DNA of 64,000 nucleotides from JAAYCI01 sp964370165 (GTDB lineage: Bacteria; Bacillota; Clostridia; Oscillospirales; Ruminococcaceae), in NCBI GenBank assembly GCA_964370165.1, contig CAYJIG010000001.1, positions 1 through 64,000 on the forward strand. The letters are read 5' to 3'. The position numbers were made by a program, and so were the translations under genes. This document shows positions 7,883 to 16,663 of this stretch, piece by piece. Position 1 is the first letter of the stretch, and every line of letters begins with the position of its first letter. The notes beneath the pieces are model-generated. The model had not been told where the DNA came from and ran no database searches. It saw only the letters and a list, made by a program, of their open reading frames with translations.

Positions 7883-9985
7883 ATGAGCGTGATTGATGAG
7901 AGCATGCGGCCAATGCTGGACACTTTTATTTTTGAAACCACAGGGCTACTAGATCAGTTGGATGAAATATTGTTGGAAGCAGAAAAAGAAAAGTCTTTTA
8001 CAGATGATCAAATCAATGAGATTTTTCGCGCCATGCACACCATAAAAGGATCGGCGGCCATGATGGGCCTGTCGGACATTGGTGAAATGACGCATAAAGC
8101 TGAAGACATGTTTTTTATCATCCGTGATGACCCGAGTAAAATGACGGGGAGTAGCACGGACATTGTATTTGATATTTTGTTTCAGCTATCAGATTTTTTG
8201 CGGCAAGAGCTTGGAAATGTGCAGGAAGATCCAGATGGATATGAAAGTGGCGATACCACAGAACTGACCTCTGTCATAAAATGTGAAATAGCTGTATTGA
8301 AAGGCGAAGCGCCCGCAGAGGCGCCCGCTGCAGCACCGGCGACGCCTGATCTTGCTGTTATAGCCGAGCCTGCAGCAGATGATGAGCGTACATTCCGAGT
8401 GTTTTTCCAGGAAGAAAGCCTTGAAAATGTGCGTGCATTTATGCTTGTGAATGCCTTAAAAGAATATGGTGAAATATTGCAAACCGTGCCGGAAAATCCG
8501 GAAAGTAATCCCGAGGCAATGCAGCAAATTATTGATAATGGGTTTTTATTCCGCATCAAGTATAGCGGAGATGTGAGCTTGCTACACCATTTGATAGAAG
8601 AAGATACTTATATAATAAGCTATGAAGAAGTGCAGGACACAGCAGAAGAGCAAAAGCCGGAACAAGCACCGGCTGTAGAAGATGTGCAACCGGCCGTGGT
8701 TGAAAAAGAAGAAGCCCCACCGGAGCCGGCAAAACCCGCAGCAGCACCTAAAAAGGCAGCGGCGCCGGCAAGTCCTGGCAAGCAAAGCCTTATTTCTGTC
8801 AACCAGTCGAAAATCGACAGCCTGGTGGATATCATGGGCGAGATTGTTATCGCCGAAAGCATGGTGGCTTCAAATCCAGACTTGAAAGATTTGCAACTGG
8901 AGAACTTTAGCAAAAGTGCACGCCAATTGCGTAAGCTGACAGACCAAATGCAGGATATAGTAATGAGTATCCGTATGGTGCCACTGACAGGTACATTCCA
9001 GAAAATGGGACGTATTGTTCGCGACATGAACAAAAACTTAGGTAAAAACACCGAGCTTATCACCATTGGCGGTGAAACAGAAGTAGATAAGAGTATTACT
9101 GACGTGCTTGCCGATCCTTTGATGCATATGATTCGTAACTCTATGGATCATGGTATCGAGCCACCGGACAAAAGAAGAGCGGCGGCTAAATCTGAACAGG
9201 GTAAAGTGACGTTGCAAGCGCAGAACGTTGGTAGTAATATCGTTATCACTGTGGGTGATGACGGTAAAGGCCTTAATCGCGAAGTGCTTTTAGATAAGGC
9301 CGAGCGCAATGGTATTTTGACAAAACCACGCAGTGAATATTCGGACAAAGATGCATTTGGCCTGATTATGACAGCGGGCTTCTCCACCAACGAAGTGGTC
9401 ACGGAGTATTCCGGACGTGGCGTTGGCATGGACGTGGTGCGTAAAAATATCGAAAAGCTGGGCGGCACGGTAAGCGTGGATTCTGTGCTGGGTAAAGGCA
9501 CCACCTTCACCATTAAAATTCCGCTGACACTTGCTATTGTGGACGGCATGGAAATTGGCGTGTCGGACGACATATTCACCATTCCAATCACATCCATATC
9601 TCAGATATATAAATTCAGTCCGGAAACGGAGCTTTTGTATGACACCGATGGCACAGAAATGGTGATGGTACGTGGAGTTACTTATCCAATTATCCGCCTA
9701 CATCAAATTTACGGCATCGATACAGAAGTGACAGAACTATCGGACGGCATCTTGATTATCGTGGAAAGCGGAGAGAGCTCGGCTTGTATCTTCACTGATA
9801 GGCTTATTGGTGAACAGCAAGTTGTGGTAAAGAGCTTCCCGAAGTTTTTCGATCGATACAACATTAAAAATCTCGGTTTCTCCGGCTGCACCATCAGGGG
9901 CAACGGGTCCATCAGTCTTATTTTGGATGTCAGCAGTCTACTGGGTGCTTACAGTACAGACAATATGTCGCGTTCGGGCTATTAA
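7883..9985 (+). CDS. cheA: CheA chemotaxis histidine kinase
   Basis: 700 residues with the full CheA order: P1 HPt domain with phospho-histidine H52 in MHTIKGSA; a P2-like response-regulator docking region at about 165-250; a Pro/Ala/Glu-rich linker; P3 dimerisation helices; P4 ATPase with N box (RNSMDHGIEP), GDDGKG and GRGVGMDVV motifs; and a C-terminal P5 CheW-like domain. CheA autophosphorylates in response to receptor state and passes phosphate to CheY, CheB and CheV. AGGTGA lies six bases before the ATG. It is the first gene of the cheA-cheW-cheR-cheB run. CheY, the usual target, is not in the window. Confidence 0.97.
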   Translation: MSVIDESMRPMLDTFIFETTGLLDQLDEILLEAEKEKSFTDDQINEIFRAMHTIKGSAAMMGLSDIGEMTHKAEDMFFIIRDDPSKMTGSSTDIVFDILFQLSDFLRQELGNVQEDPDGYESGDTTELTSVIKCEIAVLKGEAPAEAPAAAPATPDLAVIAEPAADDERTFRVFFQEESLENVRAFMLVNALKEYGEILQTVPENPESNPEAMQQIIDNGFLFRIKYSGDVSLLHHLIEEDTYIISYEEVQDTAEEQKPEQAPAVEDVQPAVVEKEEAPPEPAKPAAAPKKAAAPASPGKQSLISVNQSKIDSLVDIMGEIVIAESMVASNPDLKDLQLENFSKSARQLRKLTDQMQDIVMSIRMVPLTGTFQKMGRIVRDMNKNLGKNTELITIGGETEVDKSITDVLADPLMHMIRNSMDHGIEPPDKRRAAAKSEQGKVTLQAQNVGSNIVITVGDDGKGLNREVLLDKAERNGILTKPRSEYSDKDAFGLIMTAGFSTNEVVTEYSGRGVGMDVVRKNIEKLGGTVSVDSVLGKGTTFTIKIPLTLAIVDGMEIGVSDDIFTIPITSISQIYKFSPETELLYDTDGTEMVMVRGVTYPIIRLHQIYGIDTEVTELSDGILIIVESGESSACIFTDRLIGEQQVVVKSFPKFFDRYNIKNLGFSGCTIRGNGSISLILDVSSLLGAYSTDNMSRSGY

Positions 9986-10022
9986 GCCTTTGTGATATGA
10001 GATAAGAAAGGGGTTTGCGAAA

Positions 10023-10511
10023 ATGAGCAAAGCAAATACCAAGGTAGTTGACACAAACGATCGTGATGAGCTGGAAGGTAAGTCCTTGACATTTTTTATC
10101 GGAGACACCATATATGGGCTTCCGCTTACCAATGTGATTGAGATTATCAATGTGCAGGCCATCACAAAAGTACCGGGAACTCCATCATATGTGCGGGGTG
10201 TCATAAACCTGCGTGGTGGAATTATGCCGCTGGTTGATATGCGCTTAAAGTTTGGGCAGCCTGAAAGAGAGTACGATGACCAAACAAACTTCATTATTGC
10301 TCAGCTGGGTGATATGCAGGTGGCGTTGTCGGTGGATAGAGTGTCTAATGTTATAAAAACCGATTCTGTGACAAGCTCTTCCTTGCCGCAATTCTCCACA
10401 GTAAACACGAACAAATATATGACCAGTGTGTCAAGAGTTGGCGACAGGCTGGTGATGTGTCTGAATGTGGAAACTATATTAGAAGATGATAATATTTTGA
10501 ATTTTGATTAA
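10023..10511 (+). CDS. cheW: CheW chemotaxis adaptor
   Basis: 162 residues made of a single CheW domain that links receptors to CheA. Diagnostic stretches are FFIGDTIYGLPLTNVIEI, VPGTPSYVRGVINLRG and MPLVDMRLKFG. The ATG follows AAGAAAGGGG. It lies 37 bases after cheA and 123 bases before cheR. The first 20 residues are polar and probably flexible. Confidence 0.95.
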   Translation: MSKANTKVVDTNDRDELEGKSLTFFIGDTIYGLPLTNVIEIINVQAITKVPGTPSYVRGVINLRGGIMPLVDMRLKFGQPEREYDDQTNFIIAQLGDMQVALSVDRVSNVIKTDSVTSSSLPQFSTVNTNKYMTSVSRVGDRLVMCLNVETILEDDNILNFD

Positions 10512-10634
10512 AAGATGCAGGCTATGTTTGTTTTAGCGGTACTGTGCAGCATGGCAGTGCCGCTTTGTTACAACGTGGATGATGCGTAAGATTTATTGTA
10601 GATCTTGCAGGTACCGATGAGAGGGTAGAGCGTT

Positions 10635-11447
10635 ATGATAGAATTGACAGATAAAGAGTTTGTTACATTGCGAGATTATGTGCTGGATACGTTTGGCATT
10701 GACTTATCAAAAAAGAGGGTGCTTATTCAGGGACGATTGCACAGTACAATCTTACAAAAAGGTTTCCACAACTATACGCAGTATATTGATTATGTGATGG
10801 CGGATAAAAGCGGTGTCGAAGTTAATTTGTTGCTTAATAAATTAACCACCAACTTAACGTTTTTTATGCGTGAGAAAGAGCATTTTGATTTCATTCAAAA
10901 CACACTACTACCGGACCTTGATAAGGCCGGCAGAAGAAGCGAAATTCGTGTATGGAGTGCGGGATGTTCTTCCGGCGAAGAGCCATATACATTAGCGATG
11001 ACGATTTTAGATTACTATGAAGGCAAGGGCAGTGCACCTAAAGTGGCGCTTTTAGCCAGCGATATCTCTCAAAAGGTGTTGGCGCTGGCTCAAACAGCGA
11101 TATATCCTGTGAAAAGCTTGCAAGAGCTTCCTAAGGGTTGGGCAGAAAAATATTTTGATAAAGTGGACGAAGAAAACTACAGAGTGAAAGAAAAAGTTCG
11201 TTCTTGTGTTACGTTCCGTGCGGTGAACTTGATGCAACAGTTTAGGTTCAAGGCGCCGTTTGAAATTATTTTTTGCCGTAATGTCATGATATACTTTGAA
11301 AAACAACGCAAAAATGATTTGATAAACAGATTTTACCAATGGGTGGCTCCAAAACAGTATTTTTTTATCAGCCATTCGGAAAACATCGACAGGGGTGTCA
11401 GTGAGTTTAAGATGGTGAAGCCGTCTATTTATCAAAGGGAAAAATAG
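10635..11447 (+). CDS. cheR: CheR chemoreceptor methyltransferase
   Basis: 270 residues. It has the N-terminal helical CheR_N domain (about 1-70) and the SAM-dependent methyltransferase domain with motif RVWSAGCSSGEEPYTLAM (SAM site), AVNLMQ, and FEIIFCRNVMIYF. It methylates glutamates on receptors and works against CheB, encoded next. Length is normal for the family. A GAGGGTAGAG region lies before the ATG. Confidence 0.96.
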   Translation: MIELTDKEFVTLRDYVLDTFGIDLSKKRVLIQGRLHSTILQKGFHNYTQYIDYVMADKSGVEVNLLLNKLTTNLTFFMREKEHFDFIQNTLLPDLDKAGRRSEIRVWSAGCSSGEEPYTLAMTILDYYEGKGSAPKVALLASDISQKVLALAQTAIYPVKSLQELPKGWAEKYFDKVDEENYRVKEKVRSCVTFRAVNLMQQFRFKAPFEIIFCRNVMIYFEKQRKNDLINRFYQWVAPKQYFFISHSENIDRGVSEFKMVKPSIYQREK

Positions 11448-11481
11448 TCGTTAACAGCACAGTTAGATGGGGGAATTTACA

Positions 11482-12510
11482 GTGGCTTCAATTAAAGTCA
11501 TGCTTGTAGACGATTCGCTATTGTTTATGGGCGCAATGAAAGCGGCGGTGGAAAAAGATCCGAGGATGATGGTGGCGGGCACAGCAACAAATGGCGAAGA
11601 TGCTTTGGCCAAGGTGCCTACAATCAAGCCGGATGTTATAATTTGTGACGTACAAATGCCTAAAATGAACGGAATAGAGTTTTTGAAAGCGTTACTTCCA
11701 CGCCATAAGATACCGGTGTTGGTTATTTCAGGCACGCCCGGAATGACATTGACAGCGCTTGCAAATGGTGCGGTGGACTTTATTCCAAAGCCTGCCCCCG
11801 GTGAGCCCAGCTCGCTTTTCTTTTTGCGTATGATTTCGGCCATACGTGTGGCGGCGCAGGCAAACGTGGGTGCAAAGTCTGTACTGAGTAAGGTGCCTGT
11901 GCAAGCGGCAAACGTAGGCGTGCTGACACGTATACAAAAAGATGTAGTGGTGGCTATAGGTGCATCTACCGGAGGAACAGACGCCACCCTTGAAGTGGTG
12001 CGAAACTTGCCACAAAACTTTCCCGGAATACTAATAACCCAGCACATGCCGGCAGGTTTTACTGCCATGTATGCCGAGCGAATGAACCGTGAATGTAAAA
12101 TGCGTGTAAGGGAAGCAAAAAATGGGGACCGTGTGGAGCAGGGTTTGATGCTTTTAGCTGCGGGCGATAACCAAATGCGCCTTGAAAAGGATGCAAAGGG
12201 GTATTATGTGTCGCAAAAACCGGGCGAGAAAGTGAATGGGCACAGGCCCAGTGTAGAGGTTTTGTTTAATTCAGTGGCCGAAAAGGCAGCAAAACGCAGT
12301 GTGGGAATTATTTTGACGGGTATGGGTAGTGATGGTGCCGAAGGCCTTTTGCGTATGCGCAAAGCCGGCGCATATACTATCGGGCAAGATAAAGAGACAT
12401 GCGTGGTATACGGTATGCCGATGGTGGCACATCAAAAAGGCGCGGTGGTTACGCAGTTACCGCTTAATAAGATACCGGGACAACTGATAGCGCAAATGAA
12501 TAAAATGTAA
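11482..12510 (+). CDS. cheB: CheB receptor methylesterase/deamidase
   Basis: 342 residues from a GTG at 11482, preferred because GGGGGA ends seven bases before it; an in-frame ATG at 11467 overlaps that site. The N-terminal receiver has D10-D11 and phospho-acceptor D56 (CDVQMPKMNG). The C-terminal esterase has the catalytic Ser in GASTGG (S162), His in QHMPAGF (H188), and Asp in the GMGSDGAEG motif. Phosphorylation by CheA activates it to demethylate receptors. It ends the operon, 35 bases after cheR, and is followed by a strong terminator. Confidence 0.95.
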   Translation: MASIKVMLVDDSLLFMGAMKAAVEKDPRMMVAGTATNGEDALAKVPTIKPDVIICDVQMPKMNGIEFLKALLPRHKIPVLVISGTPGMTLTALANGAVDFIPKPAPGEPSSLFFLRMISAIRVAAQANVGAKSVLSKVPVQAANVGVLTRIQKDVVVAIGASTGGTDATLEVVRNLPQNFPGILITQHMPAGFTAMYAERMNRECKMRVREAKNGDRVEQGLMLLAAGDNQMRLEKDAKGYYVSQKPGEKVNGHRPSVEVLFNSVAEKAAKRSVGIILTGMGSDGAEGLLRMRKAGAYTIGQDKETCVVYGMPMVAHQKGAVVTQLPLNKIPGQLIAQMNKM

Positions 12511-12523
12511 TGTAAAAAATAGT

Positions 12524-12568
12524 AAACCGCCATTTCTACTCTTGAAAAAGTAGAAGTGGCGGTTTTGT
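12524..12568. terminator. Bidirectional terminator between cheB and copA
   Basis: A stem of about 15 pairs, 12525-12539 with 12550-12564, one G-U pair, ten-base loop. It is followed by TTTT on the plus strand and preceded by an A-run (T-run on the minus strand), so it can serve the converging cheB and copA genes. Confidence 0.85.
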
Positions 12569-12601
12569 TATAAGCACATAATTTTGAACAAAGTGGATGA
12601 A

Positions 12602-15169
12602 TCAGGAAATACCTGTGACAGTATATCCGGCATCAGTGACGGCTTTTTTTAGTGCATCATCAGTGATATTGCCGCTGATTTTCACGCTGGCTGTGCCGTT
12701 TTCGTGAGAAACTTCGGCCGATACACCGTCAAGCTCGCACAAAGCTGCTTGTACACGTGAGCTACAATGTCCACAGCTCATGCCCTCGATAGTCATTGTT
12801 TTTTCCATGAAAGTGTCCTCCTTATCTGTTGGTTGTATTATGGGTGAAGATTTTGAAATAACAAAAGAAGATGAGATGGAATCTGCTATTGGTAGAGGCT
12901 TTGCCTTGAATAAATTCAGCCTAAGTGCGTTTGTGACCACAAACACGCTGGAAAGACTCATTGCTGCGGCGCCAAACATGGGATTAAGGGTGATTCCAAA
13001 TGCCGGATAAAGCAGACCAGCCGCAATTGGGATGCCGATAATATTGTAAAAGAATGCCCAAAATAGATTTTGTTTTATGTTGCGTAAAACAGACTTTGAC
13101 AAGTCGCGTGCAACCGACACATCGCCTAAATCGCTTTTCATTAAAACAATATCGGCGCTTTCTATGGCTACGTCTGTGCCGGCGCCAATGGCAATACCAA
13201 CGTCGGCACGCACTAAGGCAGGCGCATCATTGATGCCGTCGCCTACCATGGCTACCTTGTGGCCATCGCTTTTAAGATTTTGAATAATTCTGTCTTTGTC
13301 TTGTGGAAGTACCTCGGCGATAACTTCGTCAAGCCCTACCATTTTGCGAACAGCCTCGGCAGTAACAGCATTGTCGCCTGTAAGCATTATGGCCCTGATT
13401 CCACTTTGACGAAGGGCAGAAATTGCCGCGGCGCTGGTTTGCTTTGGTAAGTCGGCAATGGCGAGTAGGCCGATTAGAACGCCATCTTTGGCGAAAAATA
13501 ACGGGGTTTTACCGTCCTGTGCAAGTTCTTTTGAAAGGTCATAGGCTTTCTTTATGGAAACGTCGTGATCTTGCATAAGGCGTGCGTTTCCCGCAAGATA
13601 AACAGCGCCTGATATGGTGGCGCGAATACCGAGGCCTGACAAAGAATCGAAGCTATCGGTGGGCAAAGGTGTAACGTTTTCAGCCTCGGCAGCGGATAAA
13701 ATGGCTAGAGCCACGGCGTGTTCGCTTTTTTGTTCCATGCCTGCGGCCAGTGCCAAAAAATCACTTTGAGGCATGTCGTATGCGATGATATCGGTGAGTT
13801 TTGGCTTGCCTTCGGTGACGGTGCCGGTTTTGTCCAGCACGACGGTGTCGACGCTTGAAAGAGTTTCCAGTGCGCTGGCGTTGCGGTATAAAATGCCGTT
13901 TTTGGCTCCGCGTCCGCTACCCACCATGATGGCCACAGGTGTGGCAAGGCCTAATGCACAAGGACAGGAGATGACAAGCACGGTGATGGCTCTGGCCAAG
14001 GCGAACTCGAAGCCTGCGCCGGTGAAAAACCAAACAGCAAAACAAACAAGGGAGATGGCAATAACAGTTGGCACAAAAATACCGGAGACTTTATCGGCCA
14101 GCCGTGCAATAGGTGCCTTGGAAGCGCCGGCTTCTTCCACCAGTGCAATAATTTGCGCCAAGGTGGTGTCTTTTCCGACACGTGAAGCTCGCATGGTGAA
14201 AAATCCGCCGGTGTTTACAGTGGCTCCTGTCACGGCATCGCCGGCAGATTTATCCACCGGGATGCTTTCACCCGTCAGGGCACTTTCGTCCACCGTGCCG
14301 TGCCCGTCGATAATGATGCCATCTGTAGGAATACGTGCACCCGGTTTCACGGCTAAAATGTCGCCGGCCACCACTTGATCTAAAGGTACTTCGACTTCTA
14401 CGCCATCGTTATATAGCAAAGCGGTTTTGGGCGCCATGCTTAAAAGCGAGGAAATAGCTGCACCGGTGCGTCCTTTGCTGATGGCCTCCAGTGTTTTACC
14501 AAGCGTTATTAAGGTTAAAATGGTGGCGGCGCTTTCAAAATACAGCTCGTGCATATAATGCGTCACGATATCCGTCTGGCCGTGGCCAAGCCCCCAACTG
14601 ATGCGATACATGGCGAAAATACCATATACAATCGCCGCACCGGCACCGAGCGCAATCAAGCTGTCCATGTTTGGTGCACGCTTTATAAGGGAGCGAAACC
14701 CACCGGTGAAATATTTATGATTCAGCAAAACAATGGGTAAAGTGAGTAAAAACTGAGTGAGGGCAAAAGACAATGCGTTTTCATGACCTGTCAAAAAAGA
14801 TGGTAAGGCAAGGCCAATCATATGTCCCATGCTGACATACATAAGAGGTATAAGGAAGATAAAAGAGCCGATGAGACGCTTTTTCATTGATACGAGTTCA
14901 GCCTGCATCAGGTTTTGTGTATCTGCCATGGGCTCGTTTTTATCGGAACTATCAGGTGTTTCAACACCGGCCTTGTAACCGATGGAATTTACTGTGTTGA
15001 TAATTTGTGTGGCGTTGACTAAATCTTCATTAAAAGTAGCTGTCATTGAATTTGTCAGTAAGCTTACCTCGGCTTTTTCGATACCGGGTAGCTTTTTCAC
15101 AGTTTTTTCAATGTTGGCAACACAAGCGGCACAGCTCATCCCCGTAACGGTGAATTTTTCGGTTTTCAT
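12602..15169 (-). CDS. copA: Copper-exporting P1B-type ATPase fused to a C-terminal CopZ-like domain
   Basis: 855 residues. N-terminal heavy-metal domain with GMSCAAC; eight predicted membrane helices; actuator TGES; the CPC metal site in ISCPCALGLATP; phosphorylation motif DKTGT; GDGINDAPAL hinge. After the last helices a 35-residue Ser/Pro-rich linker leads to a second heavy-metal domain with GMSCGHC. Most CopA proteins end at the membrane helices, so the last 68 residues look like an added CopZ chaperone; the linker reads like a translated intergenic stretch (see 12806-12823). The ATG at 15169 follows GGAGAC. It exports Cu(I). No CsoR or CopY regulator gene is adjacent. Confidence 0.95.
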   Translation of the reverse strand: MKTEKFTVTGMSCAACVANIEKTVKKLPGIEKAEVSLLTNSMTATFNEDLVNATQIINTVNSIGYKAGVETPDSSDKNEPMADTQNLMQAELVSMKKRLIGSFIFLIPLMYVSMGHMIGLALPSFLTGHENALSFALTQFLLTLPIVLLNHKYFTGGFRSLIKRAPNMDSLIALGAGAAIVYGIFAMYRISWGLGHGQTDIVTHYMHELYFESAATILTLITLGKTLEAISKGRTGAAISSLLSMAPKTALLYNDGVEVEVPLDQVVAGDILAVKPGARIPTDGIIIDGHGTVDESALTGESIPVDKSAGDAVTGATVNTGGFFTMRASRVGKDTTLAQIIALVEEAGASKAPIARLADKVSGIFVPTVIAISLVCFAVWFFTGAGFEFALARAITVLVISCPCALGLATPVAIMVGSGRGAKNGILYRNASALETLSSVDTVVLDKTGTVTEGKPKLTDIIAYDMPQSDFLALAAGMEQKSEHAVALAILSAAEAENVTPLPTDSFDSLSGLGIRATISGAVYLAGNARLMQDHDVSIKKAYDLSKELAQDGKTPLFFAKDGVLIGLLAIADLPKQTSAAAISALRQSGIRAIMLTGDNAVTAEAVRKMVGLDEVIAEVLPQDKDRIIQNLKSDGHKVAMVGDGINDAPALVRADVGIAIGAGTDVAIESADIVLMKSDLGDVSVARDLSKSVLRNIKQNLFWAFFYNIIGIPIAAGLLYPAFGITLNPMFGAAAMSLSSVFVVTNALRLNLFKAKPLPIADSISSSFVISKSSPIIQPTDKEDTFMEKTMTIEGMSCGHCSSRVQAALCELDGVSAEVSHENGTASVKISGNITDDALKKAVTDAGYTVTGIS
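12806..12823 (-). promoter_or_regulatory. Internal ribosome site and ATG for a free CopZ-like product
   Basis: Inside the copA frame AAGGAGG (12823-12817) stands eight bases before an in-frame ATG (12808-12806). Starting there would give a separate 68-residue heavy-metal protein (12602-12808), about the size of CopZ. This is consistent either with dual expression or with a recent fusion of adjacent copA and copZ genes through loss of the stop codon. Confidence 0.5.
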
Positions 15170-15210
15170 AATGTCTCCATTTATATATAGTTGTATGTTA
15201 TCTTAAATAT

Positions 15211-15239
15211 AATGTATACTAAATAAGTGAAGTTTGCAA
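15211..15239 (-). promoter_or_regulatory. Candidate promoter for copA
   Basis: Minus strand TTGCAA (15239-15234), 17-base spacer, TACATT (15216-15211), about 40 bases before the copA start. The -10 matches four of six. No clear CsoR or CopY operator was recognised. Confidence 0.4.
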
Positions 15240-15265
15240 GTGCTTACTAATAAAAACACAAATAA

Positions 15266-15295
15266 TTGGATTTTTAAGCGAGAAAAGTTTATAAT
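15266..15295 (+). promoter_or_regulatory. SigA-type promoter for ispDF
   Basis: TTGGAT (15266-15271), 18-base spacer, TATAAT (15290-15295), about 30 bases before the ispDF start, back to back with the copA promoter. Confidence 0.5.
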
Positions 15296-15330
15296 TATAT
15301 GTAAAGTAAGGTTTTGACAGGAGCTGGGAC

Positions 15331-16476
15331 ATGAAAAAAAGTGTGACGGCGGTGGTGGTGGCGGCAGGCAACAGCACACGCATGGGGTTTGACAAACTGT
15401 TTGCAAAAATAGATGGCAAAGAAGTGCTGTACATGTCGATAAATGCCATGATGAATCACCCTGATATAAATGACATTGTAGTGGTGGCGGGCAAAAATAA
15501 GGCAGACGTAGAAAAAATGTTGAAAAGCTATCCGATGCAAAAGCCTGTCACGGTGGTGAGTGGTGGCGCCACCCGCACAGCGTCGGTGGTGGCGGGAGTG
15601 AGTGCTTGCCCCAGCGCACATATGGTGGCCATTCATGACGGGGCGCGTCCGTTTGTCTCGCAAAAAGTGATAACGGATGCCATTGACGCGGCGAAAAAGC
15701 ATGGTGCGGCGGCTCCGGCTTTGCCCATGAAAGACACGATAAAACGTGCAAAAGACGGGTTTGTGTGCCAAACGATGGACAGGGAAGATGTTTTTAGGAT
15801 ACAAACGCCGCAAGTGTTTGACAGGACGCTGTTTTTAGAGGCGCTTAAAAAAGAAAAACATATAGAAAGCGGCAACATCACAGATGACTGCATGATAATG
15901 GAAAATGCCGGACATGCGGTGTACTTGAGCATGGGTGAAGAAACTAACCGTAAGATAACCACGGTTGATGACTTGCCACAAAACGGAGGTAAAAACACCA
16001 TGATGCGTATTGGCCATGGGTATGATGTACATCGCCTGACAGAGGAGCGTAAGCTGATACTTGGTGGTGTGGAGATACCTTACGAAAAAGGGCTTTTGGG
16101 ACATTCGGACGCAGATGTTTTGGTGCATGCGGTGATGGATGGCATGCTGGGCGCATTGGCACTGGGTGATATAGGAAAGCATTTTCCGGACACAGACGGT
16201 GAATATCACAATGCCGATAGTATTAAGCTACTTGAAAAAGTAACGACAATATGTGAAGAAAATGGATATATTGTGGGGAACTTAGACGCTACTTTATTGT
16301 GTCAAGCGCCAAAGCTGGCACCGCATATACAGACTATGCGCAAAAACATAGCGCAGGCAGTGAACACACAGGAAGAGAACGTTTCAGTCAAAGCAACCAC
16401 CGAAGAAGGGCTTGGCTTTACCGGCGCAAAAGAAGGAATAGCCGCACACTGTGTGGTGGTGATGAAACAGAAATAA
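15331..16476 (+). CDS. ispDF: Bifunctional IspD-IspF isoprenoid enzyme
   Basis: 381 residues. Residues about 1-222 are IspD (2-C-methyl-D-erythritol 4-phosphate cytidylyltransferase): VVAAGNSTRMG nucleotide loop, IHDGARPF, DTIK. Residues about 225-381 are IspF (MECDP synthase): RIGHGYDVHRL, GHSDADVLVHA with zinc ligands, and TTEEGLGFTG. The two catalyse the third and fifth steps of the MEP pathway to isoprenoids. Fused IspDF is known in several bacterial groups, while Bacillus keeps separate genes. AGGAG precedes the ATG. At the joint there is a preserved ribosome site (15985-16002), so IspF may also be made alone. Confidence 0.95.
   Translation: MKKSVTAVVVAAGNSTRMGFDKLFAKIDGKEVLYMSINAMMNHPDINDIVVVAGKNKADVEKMLKSYPMQKPVTVVSGGATRTASVVAGVSACPSAHMVAIHDGARPFVSQKVITDAIDAAKKHGAAAPALPMKDTIKRAKDGFVCQTMDREDVFRIQTPQVFDRTLFLEALKKEKHIESGNITDDCMIMENAGHAVYLSMGEETNRKITTVDDLPQNGGKNTMMRIGHGYDVHRLTEERKLILGGVEIPYEKGLLGHSDADVLVHAVMDGMLGALALGDIGKHFPDTDGEYHNADSIKLLEKVTTICEENGYIVGNLDATLLCQAPKLAPHIQTMRKNIAQAVNTQEENVSVKATTEEGLGFTGAKEGIAAHCVVVMKQK
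15985..16002 (+). promoter_or_regulatory. Internal ribosome site and ATG at the IspD-IspF joint
   Basis: GGAGG (15985-15989) lies 10 bases before ATG 16000 and 13 before ATG 16003; the second ATG begins MRIGHGYDVH, the normal start of a free IspF. Free IspF would be about 158 residues, its usual size. Confidence 0.45.
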
Positions 16477-16543
16477 GCCACGATAAGCTACTACAGTCGG
16501 TGTGCTTATATATGTATGCATGACATTTTTCACAGGTTTTTTA

Positions 16544-16572
16544 TTGGAAAACTTGTTATTTTGTGGTATAAT
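16544..16572 (+). promoter_or_regulatory. SigA-type promoter for the cdaA operon
   Basis: TTGGAA (16544-16549), 17-base spacer, TATAAT (16567-16572), about 90 bases before cdaA. It lies in the 187-base gap after ispDF, so cdaA and the genes after it can be expressed apart from ispDF. Confidence 0.6.
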
Positions 16573-16663
16573 TAACTGTCAAAGTACATGAAAAAGCATG
16601 ATGGAATATCAAAATGACATAAAGTGTGAGCAAAAGTTCTAAAACATACAAAGGAGGTGCGCT

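Noticed and set aside
8182..9597. Long antisense open frames within cheA
   Set aside because: They have no ribosome sites or recognisable domains and lie wholly opposite a well-conserved gene.
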